Shown: positions 23,363 to 32,189 of the stretch, one piece after another | How positions within the stretch are numbered: the stretch's first letter is position 1 | How the letters are laid out: every line of letters begins with the position of its first letter | Program-made: the position numbers and the translations under genes | The notes under the pieces: generated by a model | Databases searched by the model: none | What the model was told of the DNA's origin: nothing | Seen by the model: the letters and a program-made list of their open reading frames with translations, nothing else | Origin: Fimenecus stercoravium | GTDB lineage: Bacteria > Bacillota > Clostridia > Oscillospirales > Acutalibacteraceae | Direction of reading: 5' to 3' | Assembly: GCA_018711545.1 (NCBI GenBank) | Contig: DVIC01000034.1 | Location: 1 to 33,819, forward strand | Length of the DNA: 33,819 bases

Positions 23363-23926
23363 ATGCCCGGAACCAGAAAGCTCGGCAGAACCACGGATCA
23401 TCGCAAGGCGATGCTGCGCGGCATGGTGACCTACCTGCTGGAAAACGGCAAGGTGGAAACCACCGTGACAAGAGCGAAAGAAGTCCGTGCCATGGCGGAA
23501 AAAATGATTACCGTCGCGAAGGATAATACCCTGCACGCGAAGCGTCAGGCGTTTGCGTATATCACCAAGGATACAGTCGTCAAAAAGCTGTTTGACGAGA
23601 TCGCCCCGCAGTATGCGGGCGTGAACGGCGGCTATACGCGCATCATCAAGACCGGCACGCGCCGCGGCGACGCAGCGGAAATGTGCATCATCGAGCTTGT
23701 AAAGAAAGAGGATGCAGAGGCTGCGAAGAAGCCCGCCCGCCGCGCCGGCAGAAGAACGGCGAAAGCCGCGCCCAAGGCGGAAACAAAGGCTGCGCCGAAA
23801 GCGGAAGCAGCCGAAGAGGCGAAGGCAGAGCCCAAGGCGGAAGCCGCAGCAGAAGCGCCCGCGGAGGCTGCACAAGAAGCCAAGGCAGAAGCGCCTGCGG
23901 AAGCAGAAGAAGCAAAGGCGGAATAA
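23363..23926 (+). CDS. rplQ: 50S ribosomal protein L17 with long Ala/Lys/Glu tail
   Basis: L17 binds 23S rRNA close to the tunnel exit. Residues 1 to about 115 are a normal L17 (TRKLGRTTDHRKAMLRGMVT at the start, YTRIIKTGTRRGDAAEMCII at the end). Some 70 further residues are unusual: a basic RRAGRRTAKAAPK segment, then repeats of the AAPKAE, EAKAE and EAPAE kind, ending acidic. Most bacterial L17 proteins are about 115-130 aa, so at 187 aa this one is long. The tail is low-complexity and probably disordered; its GC-rich repeats could expand by slippage. A strong terminator follows at 23976. Confidence 0.97.
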   Translation: MPGTRKLGRTTDHRKAMLRGMVTYLLENGKVETTVTRAKEVRAMAEKMITVAKDNTLHAKRQAFAYITKDTVVKKLFDEIAPQYAGVNGGYTRIIKTGTRRGDAAEMCIIELVKKEDAEAAKKPARRAGRRTAKAAPKAETKAAPKAEAAEEAKAEPKAEAAAEAPAEAAQEAKAEAPAEAEEAKAE

Positions 23927-23975
23927 GCCGAAGGTACGCGCAGGCAATACGCCGAAGCGCAACGATAACCAACAA

Positions 23976-24019
23976 AAGTCGTCCCGGCGCACAGGACCTG
24001 TGCACCGGGACGGCTTTTT
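23976..24019 (+). terminator. Intrinsic terminator of the ribosomal superoperon
   Basis: A 19-bp stem (23976-23994 with 23998-24016; one G-U pair and one C-A mismatch) has a three-base loop GAC and ends in TTTTT. The last T also starts the first heptad block of the following repeat cluster (24019-24053). Confidence 0.93.
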
Positions 24020-24595
24020 CAGATATCAGACGTTAGAAATCAGGAATCAGATGCGGTACAGGCGAGTTTTACGCAAAGCCGCGGTCGCGCAGGAAATGAA
24101 AGTTTACAACCGTAGGGGCGGGGCTCTGCTCAGATGTCAGACGTTAGAAGTCAGAAATCAGATGCGGTACAGGTGGGTTCTCCGCAAAGCTGCGGCTGCG
24201 AAGGAAATAAAAGTTTACAACCGTAGGGGCGGGTCTCCGTGCCCGCCCGTAAGGAAGCTGGATTTTGTAATCGGTCACGTAGAATATCAGAATTACAGCT
24301 TTCATAACAGACGCAAGTTGTTTTATTCTCGTACTCTGCTCGGGCGGGCACTTAAGACCCGCCCCTACAGGACTGTACGGATTTTTCGTTGCTTTTCACA
24401 GCCGAAAAAGTGTGCAATCTTTCGGTTTTCATAAAATCTTCCCGCACCGACTCTGACATCTAACCTCTGTATTCTGAATTCTGAAAGCGCCCGCCCCTAC
24501 AAGATAAAACCTTCTCTTTTCTGTGCAGCCGCGGCTGCGCGGAAAACCAGCTTGCCGCACTTCTATCGTTTAGAATCTAATATCCAGCATCTAGA
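24019..24595. repeat. Composite repeat cluster between rplQ and the GH13 gene
   Basis: There is no gene in this 560-base gap. Inverted-orientation heptad blocks lie at 24019-24053 and 24130-24164, and forward blocks at 24451-24485 and 24561-24595. Between the first two is a spacer with AAGCCGCGG and a truncated arm GTAGGGGCGGGG. The complete core element lies at 24223-24368. A second truncated arm GCCCGCCCCTAC follows the block at 24451. The last block runs into the end of the GH13 gene and supplies its final codons and TAG stop. Confidence 0.87.
24223..24368 (+). repeat. Core element copy, 146 bp
   Basis: This copy has the same arms and AT-rich core as 6104-6247 (GGATTTTGTAAT, CAGAATTACAG, CAGACGCAAGTTGTTTTATT). 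The right hairpin is altered, with GCACTTAAGACCCG in the loop. The orientation is the same as at 6104 and 26600. Confidence 0.85.
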
Positions 24596-26451
24596 ACCGC
24601 ACAATCCATCGCCCCGACGCGCACGCACGAGGTCACGGGACTGTCGTGCAACCGTTCGCGGGCAAAATGCCAATTTTCGTGCAGGTTGTAAACGATGTCG
24701 TGCTCGTTGCGGTTGGCGATGACCAAGATCGCGCCGTCTGCATTTTCGCGCGTATAGGCGACACAGCCGAGCACGGCGGAGACAAAGCGCATCTCGCCGT
24801 CGCGCAAGGCAGGCAGCGCATGCCGCAAAGCGCCGAGCTTTTTATAAAACGCCAAAAGTCCCTGATTTTCGCGCCCCCACGGGTAATACCCGCGGTTGAA
24901 CGGGTCCTTATAGCCCTGCATGCCGGCCTCGTCGCCGTAGTAGACGCAGGGCACGCCGGGCAGGGTGTATTGCAGCACCGCCGCGAGCTTTAACAGCTGC
25001 ACGCCTTTTTGATACGCTTCGTCGGAAAGCGTTTGCTGCGCCTGCCACACGCGGTCGCGGAACCGTGCGCTCTCGCCGGCAAGGCGCGTGACGGCGCGCT
25101 CAGTGTCGTGCGTGCCGATGTGGTTCATCAAAACGTCGAGCACGGGCTTCGGATAATGCTCCAAAATCGGTGTGACCGTACGCTGAAAAGCCTCGGCTGC
25201 CCCGCCGCGCGCGAATTCGAGCACCGCCTCGGCAAAGGGATAGTTCATCACGCTGTCGAGCTGCCCGCCGAGCAGATACCGCCGCCGCACGCCGTACGCC
25301 CATTTGGTCGTGGCGTCCTCCCAGACCTCGCCGAGCACGAGCGCATCCGGCTTTTCCGTCTTGGCGGCTTTTGCGAGCGCATCCAAAAAGGCGTCGGGCA
25401 GCTCGTCGGCGACATCCAGCCGCCAGCCCGCAGCGCCCGCGCGCAGCCAGCGGCGCACGATACCGTCCTTCCCTGTGATGAAATCGAGGTATGCGGGGCT
25501 TTCCTCGTTGACCTCGGGGAGCGTTTCAAAGCCCCACCAGCTTTTGTATTTGTCCGGGTATTCCGAAAAGGTATACCACGGATAATAGGGGGATGCCTTT
25601 GAATTGTAGGCGCCCAGCGTCGGATAGCGGTTCTCGCGGTTGAAATAGCGGCTGTCGGAGCCCGTGTGCGAGAACACGCCGTCCAACACCACGCGGATGC
25701 CGTATTTTGCCGCTTCGGCGCAAAGGGATCTGAAATCCGCTTCGGTGCCCAAAAGCGGGTCGATCTTTTCGTAATCCGCCGTGTTGTAGCGGTGGTTGGA
25801 ATGCGCTTCGAAAATGGGGTTCAGATACAGGCACGTCACCCCGAGACTTTTCAGGTACGGCAGCTTTTCGCGGATCCCCGCAAGGTCGCCGCCGAAATAA
25901 TCGTTGTTGCGCACCTCGCCCGTTTCGTCGGGCTTCCAGTACGGCGGGTTTTCGGTGTCCGCGCGCAGGATGCGGTCGCCGGGCACGTTTTGCTTCGCCT
26001 TGCCCGAATTGTAAAACCGGTCGGGGAAGATCTGATAAAAGATCCCGCCCTTGAGCCAGTCGGGCGTGTGAAGATTTTTGTCGTAGACGGTCAGCTGCCA
26101 GCTTTGGCGCGCGCCGGCGCTCGGAAGCGCCCCGATGCCGTCGCCGCTGTGGAACACGGACCCGCGCCCCCACGAGGAATCGTAGTCGAAGTGGTAAAAA
26201 TACAGGCCCTTTTCCGGCACGGCAAGCTCGATGTCCCAGATCTCCTTGTCGTCGCCGTCCATGCCCGCCCAGTACATCGGGTGGTCGACCGCCGCTTCGC
26301 CGTCGCGCTGCAGCAGGAAATGCGCCCCGGTCGCGCCGAACGCGCGCGGCAAAATCAGGCGCAGCCGAAACGGTCTGTCTGTTTCGACGGCGCCCGGCAC
26401 GCTCTTATAAAACGCATCGGCGGGATTGTAAGGGATCCAATTCATAGGCAA
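24577..26451 (-). CDS. GH13 alpha-glucan hydrolase (neopullulanase/maltogenic amylase-like)
   Basis: This 624-aa enzyme is of the alpha-amylase clan. An N-terminal beta-sandwich (about 1-125) precedes the barrel, which opens GGIFYQIFPDRFYN (135-148). Catalytic residues are D346 (GWRLDVADE, nucleophile), E375 (VLGEVWE, acid/base) and D449 (IGTHDTERA). VVLDGVFSHTG (254-264) and GVPCVYYGDEAGMQG are also conserved. No signal peptide is seen, so it probably acts on maltodextrins or glycogen in the cytoplasm; the exact linkage cannot be told. TTG 26451 has AGGA seven bases upstream, and ATG 26445 in the same frame is an alternative. The last codons (DAGY) and the TAG stop lie inside a heptad block. 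Confidence 0.93.
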   Translation of the reverse strand: MPMNWIPYNPADAFYKSVPGAVETDRPFRLRLILPRAFGATGAHFLLQRDGEAAVDHPMYWAGMDGDDKEIWDIELAVPEKGLYFYHFDYDSSWGRGSVFHSGDGIGALPSAGARQSWQLTVYDKNLHTPDWLKGGIFYQIFPDRFYNSGKAKQNVPGDRILRADTENPPYWKPDETGEVRNNDYFGGDLAGIREKLPYLKSLGVTCLYLNPIFEAHSNHRYNTADYEKIDPLLGTEADFRSLCAEAAKYGIRVVLDGVFSHTGSDSRYFNRENRYPTLGAYNSKASPYYPWYTFSEYPDKYKSWWGFETLPEVNEESPAYLDFITGKDGIVRRWLRAGAAGWRLDVADELPDAFLDALAKAAKTEKPDALVLGEVWEDATTKWAYGVRRRYLLGGQLDSVMNYPFAEAVLEFARGGAAEAFQRTVTPILEHYPKPVLDVLMNHIGTHDTERAVTRLAGESARFRDRVWQAQQTLSDEAYQKGVQLLKLAAVLQYTLPGVPCVYYGDEAGMQGYKDPFNRGYYPWGRENQGLLAFYKKLGALRHALPALRDGEMRFVSAVLGCVAYTRENADGAILVIANRNEHDIVYNLHENWHFARERLHDSPVTSCVRVGAMDCAVLDAGY

Positions 26452-26464
26452 AAATCATTCCTGT

Positions 26465-26982
26465 GTTAGATGTTAGATTCTGGATGCTGGATGCTGGATG
26501 TACGAACCGGGGGTCAGAAAGCAGCCGTTAGATGGCAGATGCGATGCAGGCAAGGTTTAGCAAAGCCGCGGCTGTACTGAAAAAATAAACCTTGCAGTCG
26601 TAGGGGCGGGTCTCTGTGCCCGCCCGCAAGAGAGTCGGATTTTGTAAATTTTTACGGCGAAAAACAGAATTACGGTTTCATAACAGACACAAGCTGTTTT
26701 CATTCCGCACCCTGCTCGGGCGGGCGCAGAGACCCGCCCCTACAAGTTTAAGCAGACTTTTTATGCTTTTCGAAGTCGAAAAGTTGTACGAACGCTCGGT
26801 TTTCATGAAATCTTCCTGCGCCGCTTCTGACTTCTAATCTCTGTATTCTGATCTCTGCCCGCGGGCGGGCGCAGAGACCCGCCCCTACGGCTACAGGTTT
26901 TTCATGTTCTGCGTAGCCGTCGGCGTGTGCAAACCTCTCCGCATTACTTCTGACGGCTGATTACTGAAATCTGATTCCTGCT
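26465..26982. repeat. Composite repeat cluster between GH13 and uracil-DNA glycosylase genes
   Basis: There is no gene in this 550-base gap. Inverted-orientation heptad blocks lie at 26465-26499 and 26514-26541 (four clear units). The core element is at 26600-26743, and forward blocks lie at 26825-26859 and 26948-26982. A third GC hairpin arm, GGGCGGGCGCAGAGACCCGCCCCTAC, lies at about 26863-26888 between the last two blocks. The first block ends right at the ribosome binding region of the GH13 gene. Confidence 0.87.
26600..26743 (+). repeat. Core element copy, 144 bp
   Basis: The left arm GTAGGGGCGGGTCTCTGTGC and right arm GCGCAGAGACCCGCCCCTAC are intact. The core contains GTCGGATTTTGTAA, ACAGAATTACGG and ACAGACACAAGCTGTTTT. 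Its length equals that of the copy at 6104-6247. Confidence 0.87.
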
Positions 26983-26998
26983 CGCAGGCAACGCATTT

Positions 26999-27562
26999 TT
27001 ATATCCCGAGCTCTTTGATCTTCTCCCGCAGGGCGCAGAAATCGGAAAGGGCGTCCGGCTTTTGCGCAGGGTTGCGCAGCAGCGCTGCGGGGTGGTAGGT
27101 GCCCATAAGCAGCGCGCCGTTGCGCTCGTAAAACACGCCGTGCTCTTTGGTCACGCGAAAATCGGGGCGGATGATGTACTGCGCCGCAATGCGCCCTAAA
27201 CACACGATAATCTTCGGGCGCAGAAGCTTTACCTGTTCGCGCAGCCACGGCGTGCACGCCGCCTGCTCCTCCTCGCGCGGGTCGCGATTTTTCGGCGGGC
27301 GGCACTTGACGATGTTCGCGATATAGATATTTTCGTCGCGCGAAAGGTCGATATGCGCAAGATATTTGTCCAGAAGCTGCCCGCCGCGCCCGACGAACGG
27401 CTCACCCTGCAAGTCCTCGTTTTCTCCCGGCCCTTCGCCGATAAACATGACCTTCGCATCCGTTTTGCCCACGCCGAACGCGACGTTGTGCCGCGTTTCG
27501 CACAGTTCGCAGTTGCGGCAGGCGAGGCATTCGGTTTTTAAGGTTTCCCAGGTGTATGGCAT
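26999..27562 (-). CDS. Family 4 uracil-DNA glycosylase (Fe-S)
   Basis: This 187-aa protein removes uracil from DNA in base excision repair. The motifs are GEGPGENED (42-50), FVGRGGQLLD (56-65), NIVKCRPPKNRDP and TYHPAALLRNP (155-165). The four Fe-S ligands are probably C15, C18, C87 and C103, matching the spacing in Thermus family 4 enzymes. The N-terminus differs from SPO1 polymerase-like fusions, so it is a stand-alone enzyme. AAAGGTG lies seven bases upstream of the ATG, and directly behind that site is a heptad block (27576-27610), leaving little room for an independent promoter. Confidence 0.95.
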   Translation of the reverse strand: MPYTWETLKTECLACRNCELCETRHNVAFGVGKTDAKVMFIGEGPGENEDLQGEPFVGRGGQLLDKYLAHIDLSRDENIYIANIVKCRPPKNRDPREEEQAACTPWLREQVKLLRPKIIVCLGRIAAQYIIRPDFRVTKEHGVFYERNGALLMGTYHPAALLRNPAQKPDALSDFCALREKIKELGI

Positions 27563-27575
27563 GGCGGTTCACCTT

Positions 27576-27717
27576 TTCAGAGTTCAGAGGTTAAATATTT
27601 GAGGTCAGATGTTGTGCAGGAAGGTTTTGCGTGAAGTCGAAAGCCTATAAACTTTCGGCTACGCGAAAAAGCTAATATTCCTCATCCCGCGTCCGGCATC
27701 TAGGAATCCAGCATCTC
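27576..27717. repeat. Minimal repeat element: two inverted heptad blocks around one hairpin
   Basis: An inverted-orientation block (27576-27610) and a forward block (about 27691-27717, with one slipped base) enclose about 80 bases. These hold a hairpin: GCGT/ACGC (27629-27632 with 27661-27664) plus GTCGAAAG/CTTTCGGC (27636-27643 with 27652-27659). No GC arms or AT-rich core are present. The left block touches the ribosome binding site of the glycosylase gene and the right block contains the gatB stop codon. Confidence 0.75.
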
Positions 27718-29133
27718 GTGCAGGAGCTTCTGCACCTCCTGCGCAGGCGCTTTGCCTTTGAGCGCGCGCATCGCCTGACCCATGATGTAGCCCATGGCCT
27801 GCGTTTTGCCGCCCTTGTACTCCGAAACGCTCTTTTCGTTCGCCGCGATGACCTCTTCGAGCGCCGGGCGCAGCGCGGACAGGTCGGTGATCTGCGCGAG
27901 GTTGTTTTCTTTGACATACGTTTCGGGATCGACATCCTGTGAGAACACCTTTTCAAGCACGGTCTTGCCCGTGCCGCGGTTGATCTTGCCCGCCTTCACC
28001 ATGTTGATGACCGCCGCGAGCTTTTCGGGCGAAAGAGTCATATCCTCAGGGAGCGTGCCGCTGTCGTTTAAGAGCTTCATGACCTCGCCCATGATCCAAT
28101 TCGCCGCATCCTTGGGGCTTTGGCACAGCTTTTCGGTCGCTTCAAACAGCCGCACGAACGCAAGGTCGCTCGTGAGGATGGACGTGTCGTATTCGGGAAG
28201 CCCCAATTCCTCGATGTAACGGCGCTTTTTCGCTTCGGGCAGTTCCGGCATTTCCGCTTTCGCTTTTTCAATGAAGGCGTCCGAAATCTCGATAGGCGGC
28301 AGATCCGGTTCGGGGAAATATTTATAGTCCTGCGCGTCCTCTTTCGAGCGCATGGCGTAGGACACCCCGCGGGTGTCGTCCCAGCGGCGCGTCTCCTGCA
28401 CGACCTTGCCGCCGTCCTCTAAAATGTCGATCTGGCGGCGCGACTCGTATTCGATGGCGCGCGCGATGGCGCGGAAGGAGTTTAAGTTTTTCATTTCCGT
28501 GCGCGTACCGAATTCCGCCTGCCCCTTGGGGCGGACGGAAAGATTCACGTCGGCGCGCAGCGACCCCTCCTGCATTTTGCAGTCGGAAACGCCCGTGAAT
28601 TGCAGGATCGCGCGCAGCTTTTCGAGGTAGTCCACGACCTCCGAGGCTTCGCGGAAATCCGGCTCGGAGACGATCTCCAGAAGCGGCACGCCGCAGCGGT
28701 TGTAGTCCACCAGCGTGCAGTCGGAAAATTCGTCGTGCACGAGCTTGCCCGCGTCCTCCTCCATATGAATTTCATGGATGCCGATCTTTTTCGTGCCGCC
28801 GTCCGCCGCTTTGACCTCCACCCAGCCGTTGCGGCAAATGGGCAGGTACAGCTGCGAAATTTGATACGCTTTCGGGAGATCCGGATAGAAATAGTTTTTG
28901 CGGTCGAATTTATTTTTGCGCGTGATCTCGCAGTTCGTCGCAAGACCCGTGCGCACGGCGTATTCCACGACGCGGCGGTTTAAAAGCGGGAGCGTGCCGG
29001 GCATGCCGGAGCAGATCTCGCAGACGTGCGTGTTCGGCTCGCCGCCGAATGCGGTGGAGCAGCCGCAGAAAATTTTGGTTTTGGTGGCAAGCTCGGTGTG
29101 CACCTCAAGCCCCATAACGATTTCCCATTCCAT
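27700..29133 (-). CDS. gatB: Aspartyl/glutamyl-tRNA amidotransferase subunit B
   Basis: GatB phosphorylates and amidates Glu-tRNA(Gln) or Asp-tRNA(Asn) with ammonia from GatA. The 477-aa protein starts EWEIVMGLEVHTELATKTKI and contains NRRVVEYAVRTGLATNCEI, the SNP-like kinase/amidase core with KNYFYPDLPKAYQISQL, and the C-terminal YqeY-like tail (GKTQAMGYIMGQAMRALKGK). It is the last of dapL-gatC-gatA-gatB and starts 12 bases after gatA. The final residues MLDS and the TAG stop are encoded by a heptad block, so the extreme C-terminus may differ from relatives. Confidence 0.97.
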   Translation of the reverse strand: MEWEIVMGLEVHTELATKTKIFCGCSTAFGGEPNTHVCEICSGMPGTLPLLNRRVVEYAVRTGLATNCEITRKNKFDRKNYFYPDLPKAYQISQLYLPICRNGWVEVKAADGGTKKIGIHEIHMEEDAGKLVHDEFSDCTLVDYNRCGVPLLEIVSEPDFREASEVVDYLEKLRAILQFTGVSDCKMQEGSLRADVNLSVRPKGQAEFGTRTEMKNLNSFRAIARAIEYESRRQIDILEDGGKVVQETRRWDDTRGVSYAMRSKEDAQDYKYFPEPDLPPIEISDAFIEKAKAEMPELPEAKKRRYIEELGLPEYDTSILTSDLAFVRLFEATEKLCQSPKDAANWIMGEVMKLLNDSGTLPEDMTLSPEKLAAVINMVKAGKINRGTGKTVLEKVFSQDVDPETYVKENNLAQITDLSALRPALEEVIAANEKSVSEYKGGKTQAMGYIMGQAMRALKGKAPAQEVQKLLHEMLDS

Positions 29134-29145
29134 AGCGACGCCTCC

Positions 29146-30609
29146 TTAATCTTGCTGCGGGGACTGTTTGTGGAAGTCCGTCGCCTGCTGGAACGCCGCC
29201 GCAGCGGACAGGATCTCCGCCTCGCAGAACGGCTTTCCGATAAACTGCATCCCGACAGGCAGCCCCGCCTTGTCAAACCCGCAGGGCAGCGCCATGGAGG
29301 GCACGCCCGCAATGTTGATCATGACGGTGTAAATGTCGCCGAGGTACATTTTTAAGGGGTCTGAAAGGCTTTCGCCCATTTTCGGCGCCGTGGTGGGCGC
29401 GACGGGTCCCAAAAGCATATCGTATTTTTCAAACGCTTCGAAAAACGACTGCTGGATGAGCTTTTTCGCCTTGAGCGCCTTGTTGTAATATGCATCGTAA
29501 TAGCCGGAGCTCAGCACGAAGTTGCCGAGCATGATGCGGCGCTTGACCTCCATGCCGAAGCCCTCGGAGCGGGTCTTGACATAGGTCTCCATCAAATTTT
29601 CCGCGTGTTCGCTGCGGTAGCCGTATTTGATGCCGTCGTAGCGCGACAGGTTCGAGCACGCCTCGGCGCAGGCGATGATGTAGTAGGCAGGCACGGCGTA
29701 TTTGACGATCGGCATGGGGAAGGTCTCGACCTTCGCGCCGAGTTCCTCGCAGGTCTTTGCCGCCGCTTCCACCGCCGCGCGCACTTCCGAAGAGAGCCCT
29801 TCGCCGAAATAGTCGGCGGGCAGGCCTATGGTTTTGCCGCGAAGTGTTCCGGCGGTTGCCGCTTCGAAATCAAATTTCGGATTTTCCATGGACGTGCCGT
29901 CCATTTTATCCTTGCCCTCGATCTCGGCAAACAGCGCGGCGCAGTCCGCCGCGTCGTGCCCGAGCGGGCCGATCTGATCGAGCGAGGACGCATATGCCAC
30001 AAGCCCGTAGCGCGACACCGCGCCGTAGGTGGGTTTCAGCCCCGACACGCCGCAGAACGACGCGGGCTGACGGATCGAGCCGCCCGTGTCCGAGCCCAAG
30101 GTGACGGGCGCTAAGCGTGCTGCGACCGCAGCCGCCGCCCCGCCCGAGGAGCCGCCCGGGACGCGGCTTATATCCCACGGGTTGTGCGTCGCGCCGGTAA
30201 AGGACGTTTCGGTGGTGCTGCCCATGGCGAACTCGTCCATGTTCAGCTTCCCTAAGGTCACGAGCCCCGCGTCGTGCAGCTTTTGCACGACGGTCGCGTC
30301 ATAGGTCGGTACAAAATTCGAAAGGATCTTGGAAGAACAGGTCGTTTTGACGCCCTTGGTGCAGATATTGTCCTTAATGCCGACGGGCACGCCCGCCAAA
30401 GGCGAGGTGTACACGCCCGCGTCGATGCCCTTTTGCACCTCGTCCGCGCGTTCCAGCGCTTCCTCACGGCAGACGGAGTTGTAGCAGTGCAAATCGCCGT
30501 CGCGCGCTTCGATCGCGTCCAAATAGCTTTCAGCCGCCTCGCGCACGCCGATCTCCCGCCTGCGGATGGCGCTGCCGAGCGCAAGCGCGCCCATTTCAAT
30601 GATTTCCAT
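29146..30609 (-). CDS. gatA: Aspartyl/glutamyl-tRNA amidotransferase subunit A
   Basis: GatA is the glutaminase of the complex and frees ammonia for GatB. The 487-aa amidase-signature protein has the Ser-cisSer-Lys triad K79 (VGIKDN), S154 (PGGSSGG) and S178 (SDTGGSIR), the same positions as in the well-studied Staphylococcus enzyme. FCGVSGLKPTYGAVSRYGL follows. GGAGG precedes the ATG, and gatC ends 15 bases upstream. Confidence 0.97.
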   Translation of the reverse strand: MEIIEMGALALGSAIRRREIGVREAAESYLDAIEARDGDLHCYNSVCREEALERADEVQKGIDAGVYTSPLAGVPVGIKDNICTKGVKTTCSSKILSNFVPTYDATVVQKLHDAGLVTLGKLNMDEFAMGSTTETSFTGATHNPWDISRVPGGSSGGAAAAVAARLAPVTLGSDTGGSIRQPASFCGVSGLKPTYGAVSRYGLVAYASSLDQIGPLGHDAADCAALFAEIEGKDKMDGTSMENPKFDFEAATAGTLRGKTIGLPADYFGEGLSSEVRAAVEAAAKTCEELGAKVETFPMPIVKYAVPAYYIIACAEACSNLSRYDGIKYGYRSEHAENLMETYVKTRSEGFGMEVKRRIMLGNFVLSSGYYDAYYNKALKAKKLIQQSFFEAFEKYDMLLGPVAPTTAPKMGESLSDPLKMYLGDIYTVMINIAGVPSMALPCGFDKAGLPVGMQFIGKPFCEAEILSAAAAFQQATDFHKQSPQQD

Positions 30610-30624
30610 AGTTCCGGCGCCTCC

Positions 30625-30912
30625 TTATTCCACGGTTTTCGGCACGGCGAAGCAGCCCTCACGGCTGTCCGGCGCGTTTTGCAAGATCTCTTCCGCGCGT
30701 GCAGTGTTCGTCACTTCGTCCTCGCGCACGACGTTCGCCACGGGGAACGAATGGGACGCGGGCTCGACGCCCTCGGTGTCCAATTCGTTCAATGTGTCGA
30801 TATAATCCAAAATGCTTTGCAAGTCCTTTTCCGTCTCGGCGCGCTGTTCCTCGGAAAGCTCGATGCGCCCGAGCGTTTCGAGGTAGGTCACAAGCTCTTT
30901 ATCTATCTGCAT
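30625..30912 (-). CDS. gatC: Aspartyl/glutamyl-tRNA amidotransferase subunit C
   Basis: GatC is the small linker that wraps around GatA and GatB. The 95-aa protein has the family features: VTYLETLGRIELSEEQ at the start, QSILDYIDTLNELDTEGVEP in the middle and LQNAPDSREGCFAVPKTVE at the end. It lies between dapL (22 bases upstream) and gatA. GGAGG is seven bases before the ATG. Confidence 0.96.
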   Translation of the reverse strand: MQIDKELVTYLETLGRIELSEEQRAETEKDLQSILDYIDTLNELDTEGVEPASHSFPVANVVREDEVTNTARAEEILQNAPDSREGCFAVPKTVE

Positions 30913-30933
30913 AACTGTCCTCCGCAGTCGGTC

Positions 30934-32154
30934 TTATTTTGCGAAATACGCCTTGATGCGCTCCACGGCTTTTTCGGTATTTTCCGCAGAGCCGAACGCA
31001 GTCAGGCGGAAATACCCTTCGCCCGACGGGCCGAAGCCCTCGCCCGGGGTACCCACGACCTGCATCTTTTCGAGCAAAAGGTCAAAGAATTCCCAGCTGC
31101 CCATGCCGTTCGGCGTTTTGAGCCACACATAGGGGGAATCCACCGCGCCGTACACGGTGAAGCCGCAGGCTTTAAGCCCGGCGTAAATCGTTTTCGCGTT
31201 GCGCTGATAATACGCAATGGTCTCGCGGATCTGCTGCCTGCCCTGGGATGAGTAGCAGGCCTCGGCGGCGCGCTGGGTGATGTAGGAAACGCCGTTGAAC
31301 TTCGTCGCCTGACGGCGCGCCCACATGGCGTTTAATTCCACACCGTCCGCCTTCAGGTCATGCGGCACGACCGTATAACCGCAGCGCACGCCGGTAAAGC
31401 CCGCCGTTTTCGAGAAGCTGCGGAACTCGATGGCGCAGGTCTTTGCGCCCTCGACCTCATAGATCGAGTGCGGCACACCGGGCGTCGTGATGAACGCCTC
31501 ATACGCCGAATCAAACAAGATCACCGCGCCCTCGCGGTTCGCGTAATCGACCCATGCTTTGAGCTGTTCCTTTGTCGCCGCCATGCCGGTGGGGTTATTC
31601 GGGAAGCATAGATAAATTATATCTACATGGCCGTCGGGGATCTGCGGCAAAAAGCCGTTTTCTGCCGTACAGGGCATGTAGACGATGTTCGACCAGCCGT
31701 TTTCGGTCTTGTCGCCGGCGCGGCCGCTCATGACGTTCGTATCCACATACACGGGGTAAACGGGGTCGCACACCGCAACGACATTGTCGTTCGAAAAAAT
31801 GTCGCCGATGTTGCCGCAGTCGGACTTTGCGCCGTCGGAGACGAAAATTTCCGATTTGTCAAGCGCGATGCCGCGCGCCAGATAATCGTTTTGCAAAATG
31901 GCTTCCAGCAGGAAATCCTGACCGTACTCCGGCGGATAGCCGCGGAACGTTTCGGCGTTCGCCATTTCGTCCGCCGCCTTGTGCATGGCTTCAATGCATG
32001 CCGGTGCTAACGGGCGCGTCACGTCGCCGATGCCGAGGCTGATGACCGAATCCGCTTTGTCGGGATTCGCCGCCTTGTATTCGCGCACCTTTTTGGCGAT
32101 GCCGGAAAACAGGTAGCTGCTTTCGATCTTCTGGAAGTTTTTGTTGATCTGCAT
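30934..32154 (-). CDS. dapL: LL-diaminopimelate aminotransferase
   Basis: This PLP enzyme converts tetrahydrodipicolinate directly to LL-diaminopimelate, the short route to meso-diaminopimelate and lysine. The 406-aa class I aminotransferase has LFSGIAKKVREY and SLGIGDVTRPLAPA near the N-terminus, GYPPEYGQDFL and FVSDGAKSDCGNI, and the PLP lysine K249 in SFSKTAGFTG. The product is the substrate of DapF, encoded by the next gene upstream on the same strand. GGAGGT lies seven bases before the ATG. A heptad block (32190-32224) lies just upstream and may be part of the promoter region or leader. Confidence 0.96.
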   Translation of the reverse strand: MQINKNFQKIESSYLFSGIAKKVREYKAANPDKADSVISLGIGDVTRPLAPACIEAMHKAADEMANAETFRGYPPEYGQDFLLEAILQNDYLARGIALDKSEIFVSDGAKSDCGNIGDIFSNDNVVAVCDPVYPVYVDTNVMSGRAGDKTENGWSNIVYMPCTAENGFLPQIPDGHVDIIYLCFPNNPTGMAATKEQLKAWVDYANREGAVILFDSAYEAFITTPGVPHSIYEVEGAKTCAIEFRSFSKTAGFTGVRCGYTVVPHDLKADGVELNAMWARRQATKFNGVSYITQRAAEACYSSQGRQQIRETIAYYQRNAKTIYAGLKACGFTVYGAVDSPYVWLKTPNGMGSWEFFDLLLEKMQVVGTPGEGFGPSGEGYFRLTAFGSAENTEKAVERIKAYFAK

Positions 32155-32189
32155 ATATTTTACCTCCGCTGTTGTGCTGGATAATATAC

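Noticed and set aside
26443..26451. ATG 26445 as the certain start of the GH13 gene
   Set aside because: Both TTG 26451 (better spaced from AGGA) and ATG 26445 are possible; the sequence alone does not decide, and the difference is two residues.
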